Assembly (NCBI GenBank): GCA_038380795.1
Contig: CM076260.1
Location: 6,154,033 to 6,218,032, forward strand
Direction: 5' to 3'
DNA: 64,000 nt
Source: Pyrocephalus nanus
Taxonomy: Eukaryota; Chordata; Aves; Passeriformes; Tyrannidae
A model generated the notes under the pieces. It ran no database searches. It worked only from the letters and a program-made list of their open reading frames with translations, and was not told the origin of the DNA. Shown one piece after another: positions 45,156 to 56,429 of the stretch; the first letter of the stretch is position 1; every line of letters starts with the position of its first letter. The translations under genes were made by a program, and so were the position numbers.

Positions 45156-45851
45156 TCTGCTCGTGGGTCACAGCCAGGTGAAAGCAGGAATTTATTCCGT
45201 GCTGCACAATGCACACAAACAAGTAAAAGCAGAGCAGGAGAGCAGTCACACAGCACGAGGCAACCCTTGTTCTTGCAGGAAGTGGAGCAGAGAGGACACT
45301 CAGGGCTGGTGTGGGAAGTGGGCTCTGCACCCACCTGGGCACTCCACGGCCATTCCTGCATGGCTGTTTGTGCGTCAGTGACAGCTCTGGAGAGTGGCAG
45401 GGATCAACATGTTCACACATCAGCCACTTATGAACCCCTGCCACACAGTGATACAGCTCATCATCTGACACTAGAACAGGGCCACAGCAGCAAGAAATGT
45501 CAACTAAAACTGAGAGAAAACTGTTGTTTAATTCAGTCATTTCAATCAGCAAATGATGAAGCATTTGTGGCAGATTTGCACCATTGTTACTGCCCTTTTG
45601 TAGCCAGTCAGTGTATACAAGGTCAAAATGACTTTGCTATTGACAGTAACTTAGCTCTGGAAACTCTCTAAATTAAATGAGAATAATAATAGATTCAAAT
45701 CACAACAATATTAGTTCAAAGACTTTGAAGGATGTATTCTGAACATCTGGATCATCTACGCTGGCTGGAGAGTTGCACTGGAAATTAACTGACTTGTTTG
45801 CTCTAAAGAAATAGTCACATTTTGCAAAGGGTCCAGCTTTTGTTCCAGTGT

Positions 45852-46805
45852 CTACTCTGCACAAAACTTGCATTTCATATAGGATAGAATCTTTAGCAGT
45901 GTCTTTTCCAGATTGGGATTGCTGAAAATTACAATAAAGGAATGAAAACCCGGAAAAGCAAACTGAAATACATAAAAAAGAAACATCAGGTAATGTTGCC
46001 TCTTCATTGCATAAGTCAGTGTCAAGATAAAAAATACAAAGTTGAAGCTGTAGGTTATGAAAAAGGAGAGAATGCATTTCATGGCTTTGATGTGGGCATC
46101 CATGCTGAGGTCCTTCATGGAGTTTGTCTGCATGTTGCATTTGTGTTTCCAGAGGGAAAAGAGAAGCAGAAGGGCAGAAAAGATGACTGCTGTGAATGGA
46201 GTGGCATATCCGAAGCCAATGATAAAACAAAAGGGGAGAAAATGTTCCTCTATTCTGATCCTTGCTTTCCAAATACATTCTTGGCAGGTGAAATTGAGGT
46301 TTTTACACAAAGCTTTATCAGTGACGTTGTAGGCAACAGTTCCAATAACCAGGGAGAAAACCACTGACCCCAACAAGAGCCAGGGCACCATCCTGTCAAT
46401 TTTTACTTTCAGGTAGATGAAGAAGCTGTTCCTGAAATTGGTAATTTTTATACAATAAAAGACACAAAGACAGGCTGAAACCCAAAAGTTGGAACAATTA
46501 AGAAAGCTCTGAACACTATTAAGTAGTTGAAATATGGGGTGAACATGAAGATAACTGGGGTAAATAAGTGAGAGAAAGAAATGTATCCATGAGATGCACA
46601 AACAGCAAAACCTGGAGCATCCCAGAGCCAGTAAAATCTTCTCACTAGAGTTCAGTGTTTTCTTTCTCACCCAGGACATGCAAATCACAGAAATAATGAA
46701 AGCATTTATCCATATGCCAGCAAATGCCTCAAGAGTGACGATGGCCACAAATGTGGTCGCGTATGAGGTGACATTAAATTGCTCTGGAGAGTAACAAGCT
46801 TCCAT
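45852..46805 (-). CDS. TAS2R: Bitter taste receptor TAS2R, copy 12
   Basis: Intact 317-residue receptor, the most divergent member of the core group. The N-terminus MEACYSPEQFNVTSYATTFV is its own, and the ICL1/TM2 junction has NSSEKILLALGCSR. ECL2 keeps the three cysteines and the NFT sequon. ICL3 has KHKCNM, adding a cysteine where other copies have arginine, and the tail ends KFCAE. The start has a strong context (A at -3, G at +4). TATAAA is at 46913..46918. The upstream 9-codon ORF has lost its ATG. Confidence 0.95.
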   Translation of the reverse strand: MEACYSPEQFNVTSYATTFVAIVTLEAFAGIWINAFIISVICMSWVRKKTLNSSEKILLALGCSRFCCLCISWIHFFLSLIYPSYLHVHPIFQLLNSVQSFLNCSNFWVSACLCVFYCIKITNFRNSFFIYLKVKIDRMVPWLLLGSVVFSLVIGTVAYNVTDKALCKNLNFTCQECIWKARIRIEEHFLPFCFIIGFGYATPFTAVIFSALLLLFSLWKHKCNMQTNSMKDLSMDAHIKAMKCILSFFITYSFNFVFFILTLTYAMKRQHYLMFLFYVFQFAFPGFHSFIVIFSNPNLEKTLLKILSYMKCKFCAE

Positions 46806-47662
46806 CGTGGGAGCTGGGAGCAGTGCTGTGCTGGACAAGGGGGCTGTTGCACCAATGCCAAGGGCAGGTCAGTGGCTGCTGTTCCCTGAGTGTCCTGTCT
46901 GGAAAGAGGAGCTTTATAGAGCTGCTGGTGTGGGCGATTGTGGTGCCGCTCCTCTTGAGAGCAGGACAGGTGCAGGGATGTAAATGTGCTGGGTGTCCCC
47001 TTACCTGGTGTGAGTGTCACTCTGCAGTATTTGAATGCTGGTTCAGGAGGGCTGTGTTGAGTGACACGAGGAGTGCAGATGTTTTAGTGCGGAGGACAAT
47101 GTTGTGATTTTGTGACTGATCCTTGTTTGATCCCTGTCAGGCTTCAGGATCTGTGTTCTTCTGTTCCTTGACCAGCAATGATGTTCTTAGTGAGCAAGGT
47201 GTGCTCTCAGCCGAGTATAGTCAGGGGAGTCACTGTACTCTTTCATCCAAGAGAGTTGGAACTGCAAATTTTATTTGAGCTGCTGGAGTTCCTTTTGATC
47301 TTCCACAGGCATTGAAATCCATGTAAGTTTTCTCCATGGTAATGCCTTAAGTGAAGACCCACATAGTGGGTGGGTGGGTGGGGGTTGTTGAAGGAGAATC
47401 TCTTTTCCAGAAGCTCAATTTAAAGCATATAGGGGAAGAGGTTAAAAATAATCACGAGTCCCTGTGCAAGGGTTCAATCTCATCTGCTGTGAATCTGAAA
47501 AGTTTTGGGGGTGGGACCATTCTAGATTCCCTCCTCATCTAAATATCCTCAAGCTTTCTAATGAATTTAGGTCCTGAAAGGTTGGGGGTTTTTTAACAGA
47601 CAGGGTCTGCTAAGCTCTGTAGGTCATGGAGTGCCCGTGGATTGTGGGTTAATATAGGACCT

Positions 47663-48579
47663 TGTGTTGGTTTTAGCTAGCTCTCAAAAGCCAGGTGAAG
47701 AATTTTCTCCCTTCCCCCCCCCCCCCCCCTCCCCCCCCCCGGGTTATCAAAATAAGCACTTTAGAGTACAAAAGAACTGTCTCCATGGCTGATGGCTGGA
47801 CATTAGTCTCCTAGGAGACAAGGCAGATAAGGTCTTGCATGTTACTTTTTTTTCTTGTCTCATAGAAAGACTTTTCGTTAAACTGCAAGGAAGCAACTGC
47901 TTGCTATGACCACCGAAGCACCCACCTTCCCATTGCCTCCTGACTAGAATTTGGACTGTGGAGGGGGACTTGAGATAAGACTATTGCCTAATCATCTCAG
48001 GTCTGAGGAGAAATAAGCAAGGCCCAGGGATTGGTGAGGAAAAGGGGTTTGGGTGTGTGACAGAGAAACCTCTACACACCAAACCAAAGGAGTAAGCACC
48101 TTTGCTCTGGATACACCACATACACGTGGGACACTCACTTGAGAGGCAGCTGAGAAGGGATCACAAACCATTAAATACTCCCAAAGTGCCCCCCTGACTC
48201 ATTCCTGAGGCCTTCCACCACCAGAGGACTGCACGTGATCCAAATCCAGAGCCTGTCGCAAACAGCTGCAAAGCTTCCACACCATGGCAGGTGCCTGGAA
48301 TCTCCCAAAGATGTATTAATCCGCTGGAGGCTGTGTTTTGTGAGACCCCCAAGAAAACTAGAAGAACTCAACTGATAGGATGCTGCCAGGTTCCGTGGAG
48401 TGGTGATGCATTTTCTATTTTCATCTCTTTCTGTCATTTTCTTTCTTCCCTCCCACCCTCTTCCTTTTTCCTATTTCCTTTCTGTCTCTCATTCTCTGTC
48501 TCACATTTACCACTAAATAAAACCCATACTATTGACTTTGTCATCTGGTCTCATTTGCACCTTAATTAGGACAGAGGCA
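47663..48579 (+). mobile_element. Solo LTR of a second ERV family
   Basis: Begins TGTTGGTTTTAGCTAG (the TG is at 47663 or 47665), contains an AATAAA near 48517 and ends in the vicinity of GACAGAGGCA (48579), consistent with a plus-strand avian ERV LTR of about 0.9 kb. The left junction is supported by unit 2-3, where the shared sequence ends at the same AGGACCTTG (about 5120). I could not find a convincing target-site duplication, so the right edge is approximate. There are no viral coding regions. Confidence 0.6.
47707..47741 (+). repeat. Poly-C tract
   Basis: About 30 cytosines broken by a single T, within the plus-strand LTR. The length is likely to be unreliable in sequence data. Confidence 0.9.
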
Positions 48580-48605
48580 TTTGTAATAATTTTAATAACC
48601 TGATC

Positions 48606-48704
48606 ATAAGAACTTGGCAGTGCTGGGTTAATGGTTGCTACTGACAATATTAGAGGTCTTTTCCAATCTCACTGATTCTATGGTTTCAGTCTGTGATTCT
48701 AAGT
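48606..48704 (+). mobile_element. CR1 LINE 3' tail
   Basis: About 100 bp of CR1 3' end (TTGGCAGTGCTGGGTTAATGG, ATATTAGAGGTCTTTTCC, ending CTGTGATTCTAAG). It ends at the same unit position as the CR1 at 7481..7830. Confidence 0.8.
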
Positions 48705-48785
48705 TTGCTTTGCTTTTGCTGACAGAAAAGAAAATTGAAGTAGGGTGGGAGTTGGGTTTTTTGTTTGTTTGTATTGTTTCTTTGA

Positions 48786-48835
48786 GGTTTTGTTTGTTTG
48801 TTTGTTTGTTTGTTTGTTGAGTTGGTTTTTTTTAA
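48786..48835 (+). repeat. (GTTT)n microsatellite
   Basis: Seven or so clean GTTT repeats and a T run, at the unit position of the larger GT-rich tract at 7885..8030. Confidence 0.92.
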
Positions 48836-50103
48836 TTCTTTTTTCATCTCTCCATATATATGTGAGGACAAGAGAAGCAGATTCTACTACAACAGTTCTG
48901 AAGATGAACTGTTTGTGCTGGGACTGTGCTTGTACAGGGACGTGAAATGAAAATGTTACACCAGCAGGACAGTACCATGGCCAGGGTTTGGGCTCAGCTC
49001 TGTGTGGGGAATGTGGTACCTTATAAAAAACTTACTGGGAAAAAAACAGACTCTCAGATGCTGAGTTTTCAAAGCATGGATAGACTGAAACAGGTGCTTG
49101 AAATAGAGGTGTCTGCTTTTAATTCAAATCCATCCCCTCCAGCACCACTCAAGAATGGGAAGGAGTATCCCAGGCTTTGTATCTACCAGCCCATGTGCAT
49201 ATTTTGGATGCCCTTGTGCACCTCAAATGGCACCAGACTGCTGTGTTTCTGTACTGGATGGACACACAGATGTCCTGGGATCTGAGAGACATTGCACACC
49301 AATTGAATTGCTTCCATCTGAGTTTGGCTCAGGCCGAACATCTTCCCAATCCACAATCCTTGTCTTTCTCCTTCATGATGGGAAATCCCAGATGAGCAGA
49401 CTTGGTAACTACGTAGGCTCTTGGTTGCCCAATTTCTTCTGGGCAAACCCATTACATTTATAACTGAACCTCGAAGTTCAGAAGGTCACAATTGTCTCAG
49501 GATACAATCCTGGGAAAGAGAATAAAAATGTCCTCTGGGCAGGTGTTTTGAACTTTTTATGGAAAAAGAGAGATTGTGTTTGGAAAAGGCAGTATTACAG
49601 TGGTTGAGAGGTTACTCTGGATTAAATGGTTCTTTCTCTCATTTCATGAAGAGAGAGGAAGGTTTTTAACAGAAGTATTTCCCCACCTCCCACCAGAGCC
49701 TTTCACTGCTGGGACTGAAGCCCCTTTGCAGGGGGCAGCTCCTGTGAGCCCATGGCTACCCCGCTTGAGCCCCTACACAGACCACATCCACAGAGACACA
49801 CCCCCAGGGTCCTTCCCAGCTCCACACTGGGCTTTCCATTGCAGAGTCTCAGACATCTGGATCTTTACAACAGTTTAATCATGGCGCAGAAGCAGCACGA
49901 GCTGAGGGCCACTGAGAAGGGACCCCCAACAACCAAATCCCTGGATTTTGCACCCTTCCAGTCTATGCACATGATAGCCTGGGGTCTTGGCTCCGTGCCT
50001 GGGACTCCTGCCATTTCCTGCCACCCAGAGCACAACCTGCAGCTCTCACTGTAGCTGCACACTGTGCTGTCTGCACTGAATGTATTCCTCAACTATTTCA
50101 TGT

Positions 50104-50935
50104 TTAGGTGACCTGCTACAGTGGGGTGACCTTGGGCACACACTCAGTAGCTCCTAATTTGCACAAAGATGCAGTGGCAAATAAGATAGAAAATCTCATG
50201 AGTTGATATAAATACAGAGACATCACTCACCAGTTACTGTCACGGACACAACAGACTCAAGTAGGGACAAATGAATTGAATTTATTGCCATTTGAAAATC
50301 GAGTAGGGTGATGAGGAACAAAAACTAAACTAGAACCCCTTGCTCCACCCCCATTCATCCCAGGCTCAGCTTCACTCCTTCATTCCCAGAGTCTCTACCT
50401 CATCCCCTACAGCAATGCAGGGGAACAGAAAATGGGGCTGCAGTCACATCATAATGAGCTGTCTCTACTCCTTCCTTCTCACATTCTTCTGTTCCAGCGT
50501 GGGTCCGTACCATGGGCTGCAGTCCTTCTGCCTGCACCCGACTATTCCATGGGGTCATCCTGTGGGCTGAAGATGGATCTCAGCTCCCCCATGGACTTCC
50601 GTGCATTGCACAGGCACAGCTGCCTCACCATGGTCCCCTCCAGGGGCTGCAGGGGAATGTCTGCTCTGGCACCTGGAGCAACCTCTCCCCTTCCTTCGTT
50701 GTCCCTGATGCTGCAGGACTGTTTCTCACAATTGCCAGGCCAGGTTTTTGCACTTTTTAAATTATGTTATCACAGAGGAGCCACGACCACCACTGATGGA
50801 TTGAGCTGTGTCCTGCACCAGGTCCTTTGGTTTGCCTTGAAGTGGCTTTCCCCGGCACAGGGCAGCCTTGACCTTGCTTCACTGAGACTCCCACCAGGCC
50901 CCAGCTGCCAGCACATGGCCCAAACACCCTGTCCA
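50104..50935 (-). mobile_element. ERV LTR relic in unit 12-13
   Basis: Well-preserved LTR copy with its downstream end (near 50104) and the U3 stretch TTATCACAGAGGAGCCACG near 50,767, which is degraded in the core units. The middle part is shortened relative to the unit 3-4 copy. Same strand as the genes. Confidence 0.7.
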
Positions 50936-51700
50936 TGTGCCTGTGGGGTCACTGTGTGGTGAAAGCAGGACTTTATTCCATGCTGCAGCTTTCACAAAAC
51001 CCATTTTACCAGGTGTTTTACTGAGACAGACTCCACTCAAAAGAGTCAATCTCATCTGCATGTAAAAGCAGAGCAGGAGAGCATCACACAGAGCATTGCA
51101 ATCCTGTTCTTGCAGGAACTGGGACAGAGAGGACACTCAGGGCTGGTGTGGGAAGTGGGCTCTGCACCCACCTGTGCACCCCATGGCCATTCCTGCATGG
51201 CTGTTTGTGTGTCAGTGACAGCTCTGGAGAGTGACAGGGATCAACATGTTCACACATCAATCAGTTATCAACCCCTGCCAGACAGTGATACAGCTCATCA
51301 TATTATACTAGAACAGGGCCACAGCAGCAAGAAATGTAAACTAAAACCGAGAAACCTGTTATTTAGTTCAGTCATTTCAATCAGCAAGTGCCAAAGCATT
51401 TGTGGCAGGTTTGCAGAGTCATTATTGCCCTTTTGCATCCAGCCCATGCACCAGGTCAAAATGAAGTTATTATTGACAATAACTCAGCTCAAAAATCATC
51501 TAAACTAAACTCTATGAATAATGAATCATTTAACTCACAATAATTTAGTTCAAAGAATTTGAATGCAGTTTCCTTAACTGAAATGGGGAAGAGGGAAGTA
51601 TGGTCTACACTGCCTGGAGCTTTGCATTACAGATTAAGGGACTTGTTTACTACAGTGAGGGGTCAACATTTTGCATGGGCTCCAGCTTTAGTTACAGTTC

Positions 51701-52645
51701 CTACTTCATGCAAACCTTGCACTTCACACAGGGCAGAATCCTTAACAGTGTCGTTTCCAGACTGGGGTTGCTGAAAATCAGAATGAGGGAATGAACACCC
51801 GGAAAAGCATATGTAACTGCATGAATTATAAACGTGGGATTTTCCTCCTTTGTAGAATAAATCATTCCTACAACCAAAGATATGAAGTTTATGCTGTACA
51901 TTATGGAAAAGGAGAGAACAGATTTCATGGCTTTGATGTGGGCATCCATGCTGAGGTCCTTCAAGGAGGTGGTCTGCATATTGCATCTGTGTCTCCAGAG
52001 AGAAAAGAGAAGGAGAAGGGCGGAAGAGATGACTGTTGTGAATGAAATGGCATATACAAAGCCAGTGATAAAATAAAGAGTGAAAAATTGTTCCTCCATC
52101 TTGATTTTCACATTCCAAAAATGTCCTTGCCTGGTGGAATTGGAAAATTGCTTTTTATTAATGAAATCATAGACAAAGATTCCATTTACCAGGGACAAAA
52201 GCATAGACCCCAACAAGAGCCAGGGCACAATCCTGTCAATTTTTACTTTCAGGTAGATGAAGAAGCTGTTCCTGAAAGTGGCAATTTTTATGCAATAAAA
52301 GACACAAAGACAGGCTGAAACCCAATAGTTGGAACAAGTAAAAAAGCTCTGAGCACTACTAAATAGTTGAAGTGTGGAGTGAACATAAAGGGAATGGGGA
52401 TAAATTATTGCAAGGAGGGAATATATCCATGAGATGCACAAAAACCAAAACCTGGAGCATCCCAAAGCCAGCAAGATCTTCTCATAAGAGTTCAAAGTTT
52501 TCTTTCTCATCCAGGTCATGCAAATCACAGAAACAATGAAAGCATTTATCCACATGCCAGCAGATGCCTCAAAGGTGATGATGGCCACAGATGTGGCATC
52601 ATATGAAGTGATATTGAATTGTTCTTGATAGTGACGAGCTTCCAT
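51701..52645 (-). CDS. TAS2R: Bitter taste receptor TAS2R, copy 13
   Basis: Intact 314-residue receptor, the shortest in the array, of the older type with tail LPCVKCKVCMK. The N-terminus (MEARHYQEQFNITSYD) resembles copy 4. ECL2 is unusual. It has no cysteine between TM4 and TM5 (core copies have three) and carries an NST sequon, as copy 3 does. TM1 has EASAG in place of EAFAG and TM2 reads ALGCSRFWFLC. TM6 to TM7 is distinct (SLVVGMIYSTKEENPTF). TATAAA is at 52753..52758. The upstream 9-codon ORF has lost its ATG. Confidence 0.95.
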   Translation of the reverse strand: MEARHYQEQFNITSYDATSVAIITFEASAGMWINAFIVSVICMTWMRKKTLNSYEKILLALGCSRFWFLCISWIYSLLAIIYPHSLYVHSTLQLFSSAQSFFTCSNYWVSACLCVFYCIKIATFRNSFFIYLKVKIDRIVPWLLLGSMLLSLVNGIFVYDFINKKQFSNSTRQGHFWNVKIKMEEQFFTLYFITGFVYAISFTTVISSALLLLFSLWRHRCNMQTTSLKDLSMDAHIKAMKSVLSFSIMYSINFISLVVGMIYSTKEENPTFIIHAVTYAFPGVHSLILIFSNPSLETTLLRILPCVKCKVCMK

Positions 52646-53059
52646 CCTGGGAGCTGGGAGCAGTGCTGTGCTGGACAAGGGGGCTGTTGCACCAATGCCA
52701 AGGGCAGGTCAGTGGCTGCTGTTCCCTGAGTGTCCCGTCTGGAAAGAGGAGCTTTATAGAGCTGCTGGTGGGGGGATTGTGGTGCCGCTCGTCTTGAGAG
52801 CAGGGCAGGTGCAGGGATGTAAATGTGCTGGGTATCCCCTTACCTGATGTGAGTGTCACTCTGCAGTATTTGAATGCTGGTTCAGGAGGGCTGTGTTGGG
52901 TGACACGAAGAGTGGAGATGTTTTTGTGCAGAGGTCAGTGTTGTGATTCTGTGACTGACCCTTGTTTGATCCCTGTTTGGTTTCAAGACTGGATTCTTCT
53001 GTCCCTTGGTCACCAATAGGGTTCACTCAGAGTGGGGGAGAAATGCCTCACCTGCAATA

Positions 53060-53560
53060 TTGGGGCAGTTTTGGGCACCACAATATAAGAAAGATATTAA
53101 GCCAATAGAAAATTCCAGGAGGTTGATGAAGGGCCTTGAGGAGCTTCTCATCATCTGCCTGATGAGAAGCTGAGATCACTCCTCTGTTCAGCTGGAGAAG
53201 AGACTGAGGGGAGACCTCATGGGAGTTACAGCTGCCTTGTGAGGGGAAGAGGGGAGGCAGGCACTGTGTCTTCTCTGTGGGGATAAGTGACAGGACCCAA
53301 GGGAGTGGCCTGAAATGTCAGGGCAGATTTAGTTTTGACATTAGAAAAAAGTTTTTACCCAGAGAGTGCTTGGGCACTGAACAGGCTCCCCAGGAAAGTA
53401 TTCACAGCACCAAGCCCTACAGAGTTCAAGAAGTGTTTGGGTGATACTCTCAGGCACAGGGTGTGACTCTTGGGGATGGTCCTGTGCAGGGCCAGGAGTT
53501 GGACTCAGTGATCTTTGTTCGTCCCTTCCAACTCAAAATATTCTGTGATTCTGTGAACAA
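53060..53560 (+). mobile_element. CR1 LINE 3' end
   Basis: About 500 bp of CR1 3' region in plus orientation. It runs from the TTGGGGCAGTTTTGGGCACC stretch to the terminal TATTCTGTGATTCTGTGAA, including the GAGACTGAGGGGAGACCTCA and CTTCCAACTCAAAATATTCT landmarks. Frames are broken throughout. A further tiny CR1-like scrap (GTCCCTTCCAACCTGA) lies near 53,747. Confidence 0.85.
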
Positions 53561-53569
53561 TTCTTTATC

Positions 53570-54530
53570 TGAGTCACATTTTCTTACTTGTATGTGGTGC
53601 TGATCAAAATTGACATCATCAAGGTGTAGATTTGGATTATTCTAACATAAGTATGTTGATGTCATTAAGAGCTGGAGAAGAATGCTCTGAGAAACATCTG
53701 CTATGGAGGGAAATGTCCAGACCCTTCTATCCCACCATGGCAGGGTCCCTTCCAACCTGAAAAGTAGCCCTGTATAAATTGCATTAGGTGGCAGATTTTG
53801 TTCACCTCTCCAGACTACTTTTATTTGGTTTACTATTAAGTTTTGTTATAATAATGTCACTCCCAAGCTGTCCCTCTGCTCATCAACACTTTCCCGTGAC
53901 AAAAGCATTTTTAACTGTTTCATTCTCAATCATGAAAACTTGGCATGTGACCCAAAGCAGTTTTCCATACCCTGCCAGCACTGGGCAGCCCCTCCCATTG
54001 AGCTCTGCCATCTCTTCTGTGTCAGCTTCCCCAGGCTGGGCACATCCCTGCATCTCTCCATCTGGGCTGTGCACTGTGGCTGTGCTGATGGATAACGTGT
54101 CCCCTCCAGGTCCAGCTGAGTGGGGCTGGTGCACAGGGCAGTGATGCTGTGCTGGGTGTCAGGTTCTCAGGGCTTTCATGGAGATGGCAGAAGGTATCTG
54201 CAGTGTGGTTTGCTGGGGCTGCCTTGTTTTGTGTGGTGCCATTGGCAGGGTGCTGGTTTTGCCTGCTGAGTGTTGTGGTATGTGAGGTTGTGAGGGGTGA
54301 TGTTGCATGGGATGTAGATGGATCTCTCAGGGTCTTGTTGTGAAATCAGTTGGGACTGTCATGTTATGGGATGAAGTGCAGAAGCAACAGCAGGAAGAGA
54401 AGGGTGCCTGTCCTTCAAGGCCTTTCAGTGGGGAGATGTGTGCAGATGAGATTTTTAAGATCTACCTCAGGACCTGAGCTGGTGAGAGAAATGACCAGTT
54501 CAGGTTCTGCTCTGTTCCTGCTGGAACTAT
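53570..54530. other. Unassigned spacer
   Basis: No gene, RNA or repeat that I recognise. Frames up to about 118 codons occur on the plus strand but start and end without splice or promoter context and have no family resemblance. Confidence 0.5.
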
Positions 54531-54536
54531 TTCATG

Positions 54537-54917
54537 TTTAGAGGACCTGCTGTGAAGGGTTGACTTTGGGCAGTTGCCAGCCCCCCCACTCAGGTCAGGG
54601 CTGACAAATATGATGAAAAAGCTTATGGGTCAAGATCACTCACTGATTACTGTCATGGAGAAAACTGACTTGAACTGGGGAAAATGAACTGAATTTATTG
54701 CCTATTGAAAATAGAATAGGATGATGAGGAACAAACACAAAACTAGAATGCTTGCATCCTCCCCCATTCATCCCAGACTCAACTCCACTCTGTCATTTCC
54801 AGCTTCTCCACCTCCTCCCAGTTGGCAGCACATGGAGAAGGAGAATAGGGGTTGCAGTCTGTTCAAAATGAGTTTTCTCCCCCACTCCTTCCTCCTCTCA
54901 CTGTTCCGCTGATCCAG
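54537..54917 (-). mobile_element. ERV LTR relic in unit 13-14 (truncated)
   Basis: Downstream part of the resident LTR (the end at about 54,537, the TTACTGTCATGGAG stretch, the AATAAA region near 54,693), cut off after about 54,917. The U3 half is missing. Confidence 0.65.
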
Positions 54918-55638
54918 CACAAAAAACACTTTCCTGGGTGTTTTACTGAGCCAGACTCCACTGGGAAGAGCCGATCTCATCTACAAGTAAAAGTAGAGCA
55001 GGAGAGCAGTCACACAGCACGAGGCAATCCTGTTCTTGCAGGAAATGGAGCAGAGAGGACACTCAGGGCTGGTGTGGGAAGTGGGCTCTGCACCCACCTG
55101 TGCACCCCACGGCCATTCCTGCATGGCTGTTTGTGCGTCAGTGACAGCTCTGGAGAGTGACAGGGATCAACATGTTCACACATCAATCAGTTATCAACCC
55201 CTGCCAGACAGTGATACAGCTCATCATATTATACTAGAACAGGGCCACAGCAGCAAGAAATCTAAACTAAAACAGAGATAAAGCTGTTTAGTTCGGTCAT
55301 TTGAACCAGTAAATGCCAAAGTATTTGTGGCAGGTTTGCAGTGTCATTATTGCCCTTTTGCATCCAGCCTATGTATCAGTTTTGCATATTTTTCTATTAC
55401 CTTAAGAGCATAGTTTGGCTGAAGATAAACTCCCTTATGTTCCTGCTGGTCCTCAGAGATCAAAGGGCCTGAGTGTGGCTGGTCTTAATTTCTCATTATA
55501 GCCTTCAGCACTGTAAACCTTGTCACATTCAGTAAGAACTGTCATGATCACAGATTCACAAATAATGCATTTTATTGCAGAAAATACAAATTTGGAATTG
55601 CCATTGATAAATGCAGTAACTGAATTAACACTAAATAT

Positions 55639-55661
55639 GTAAAAAAAAAAAAAAAAAAAAG
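55639..55661 (+). repeat. Poly-A run
   Basis: About 20 consecutive A. No clear retrotransposon body precedes it. Confidence 0.85.
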
Positions 55662-55835
55662 ATCAACAATTGGTAATTCATTAAGCTTTACCATCAGTTA
55701 AGCCTACAAACCCAACTTCACCAGGGCGCAATCTGACAGAGCTGGAGAAGCAAATCTTACCAAAGAGGCGTCCGTGCTTTTGAGGGGAAGAGTGAAGCAA
55801 TCCCATTGACCTGTCTACAGAGTGGGGTCATATTC

Positions 55836-56429
55836 TCATCCTTTGCCATGGAGGATTTCAAAGGCCAAATTTATGCTTTTGGGAGAATTGGAGGCAAGAC
55901 TGAGGTCATGAATGGTAGGGACCAGCCATCTTATATATAAATAAGAGTTATTCAGAGTTTTGATTACAATAACCAGGGAGAAAAACACTGACCCCAACAA
56001 GAGCCAGGGCACAATCCTGTCAATTTTTACTTTCAGGTAGTTGAAGAAGCTGTTCCTGAAATTGGCAATTTTTATACAATAAAAGACACAAAGACAGGCT
56101 GAAACCCACAAATTTGAACACTCAAAAGAGCTCTGAATAGATACAATTAGAGTATATGTGGGCAGAACATAAAAGTAATCGGGATAAATGATTGAGAGAA
56201 AGGAATATACCCACGAGAAGCACAAAAAACAAAACCTGGAGCATCCCAAAACCAGCAATATCTTCTCATTAGAGTTCAAGGTTTTCCTTTTGACCCAAGA
56301 CATGCAAATCACAGAAACAATGAAAGCATTTATCCACATGCCAGCAAATGCCTCAAAGGTGATGATGGCCACAGATGTAGCACCATATGAAGTGACATTG
56401 ATTTGCTCTGGAGAGTGACAAGCTTCCAT
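55836..56429 (-). pseudogene. TAS2R: Truncated TAS2R, copy 14 (upstream end of array)
   Basis: The reading frame starts normally at 56429..56427 and gives about 155 residues of receptor (TM1 to TM4, ending SVFFSLVI). Near 55,965 the homology to other copies stops. The frame then runs through about 42 unrelated residues to a stop at 55836. ECL2, TM5 to TM7 and the tail are missing, so no functional receptor is expected. The remaining part is nearly identical to copy 1. The leader is intact, with TATAAA at 56537..56542, so transcription is possible. It marks a rearrangement breakpoint at the array edge. Confidence 0.9.

Larger units (their letters stand above)
42945..46805 (-). repeat. Array unit 11-12
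   Basis: 3861 bp, last unit of the core. The spacer has core-type sequence up to the LTR. Beyond about 45,250 the 3' flank diverges (CACACAGCACGAGGCAACCC), matching the flank at 55,010 in unit 13-14. Confidence 0.87.
46806..52645 (-). repeat. Array unit 12-13 (long, 5.8 kb)
   Basis: Expanded unit. 47118..47660 matches 4560..5120 of unit 2-3. A plus-strand LTR and a CR1 tail follow, then unit spacer (48,830..50,100), the resident LTR and the copy 13 3' flank. With the shared CR1 tail position and the shared 315-bp segment after the LTR, this unit is the closest relative of unit 2-3. Confidence 0.85.
52646..56429 (-). repeat. Array unit 13-14
   Basis: Upstream end of the array: copy 13 leader (to about 53,020), a CR1 insertion, about 1 kb (53,560..54,530) with no recognised feature, a short LTR relic, then flank sequence (54,990..55,370) ending where the copy 14 gene should be complete. 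Confidence 0.8.

Noticed and set aside
53788..54144. 118-codon plus-strand frame
   Set aside because: No family resemblance, splice context or repetition in other units. The length is expected by chance in sequence of this composition.
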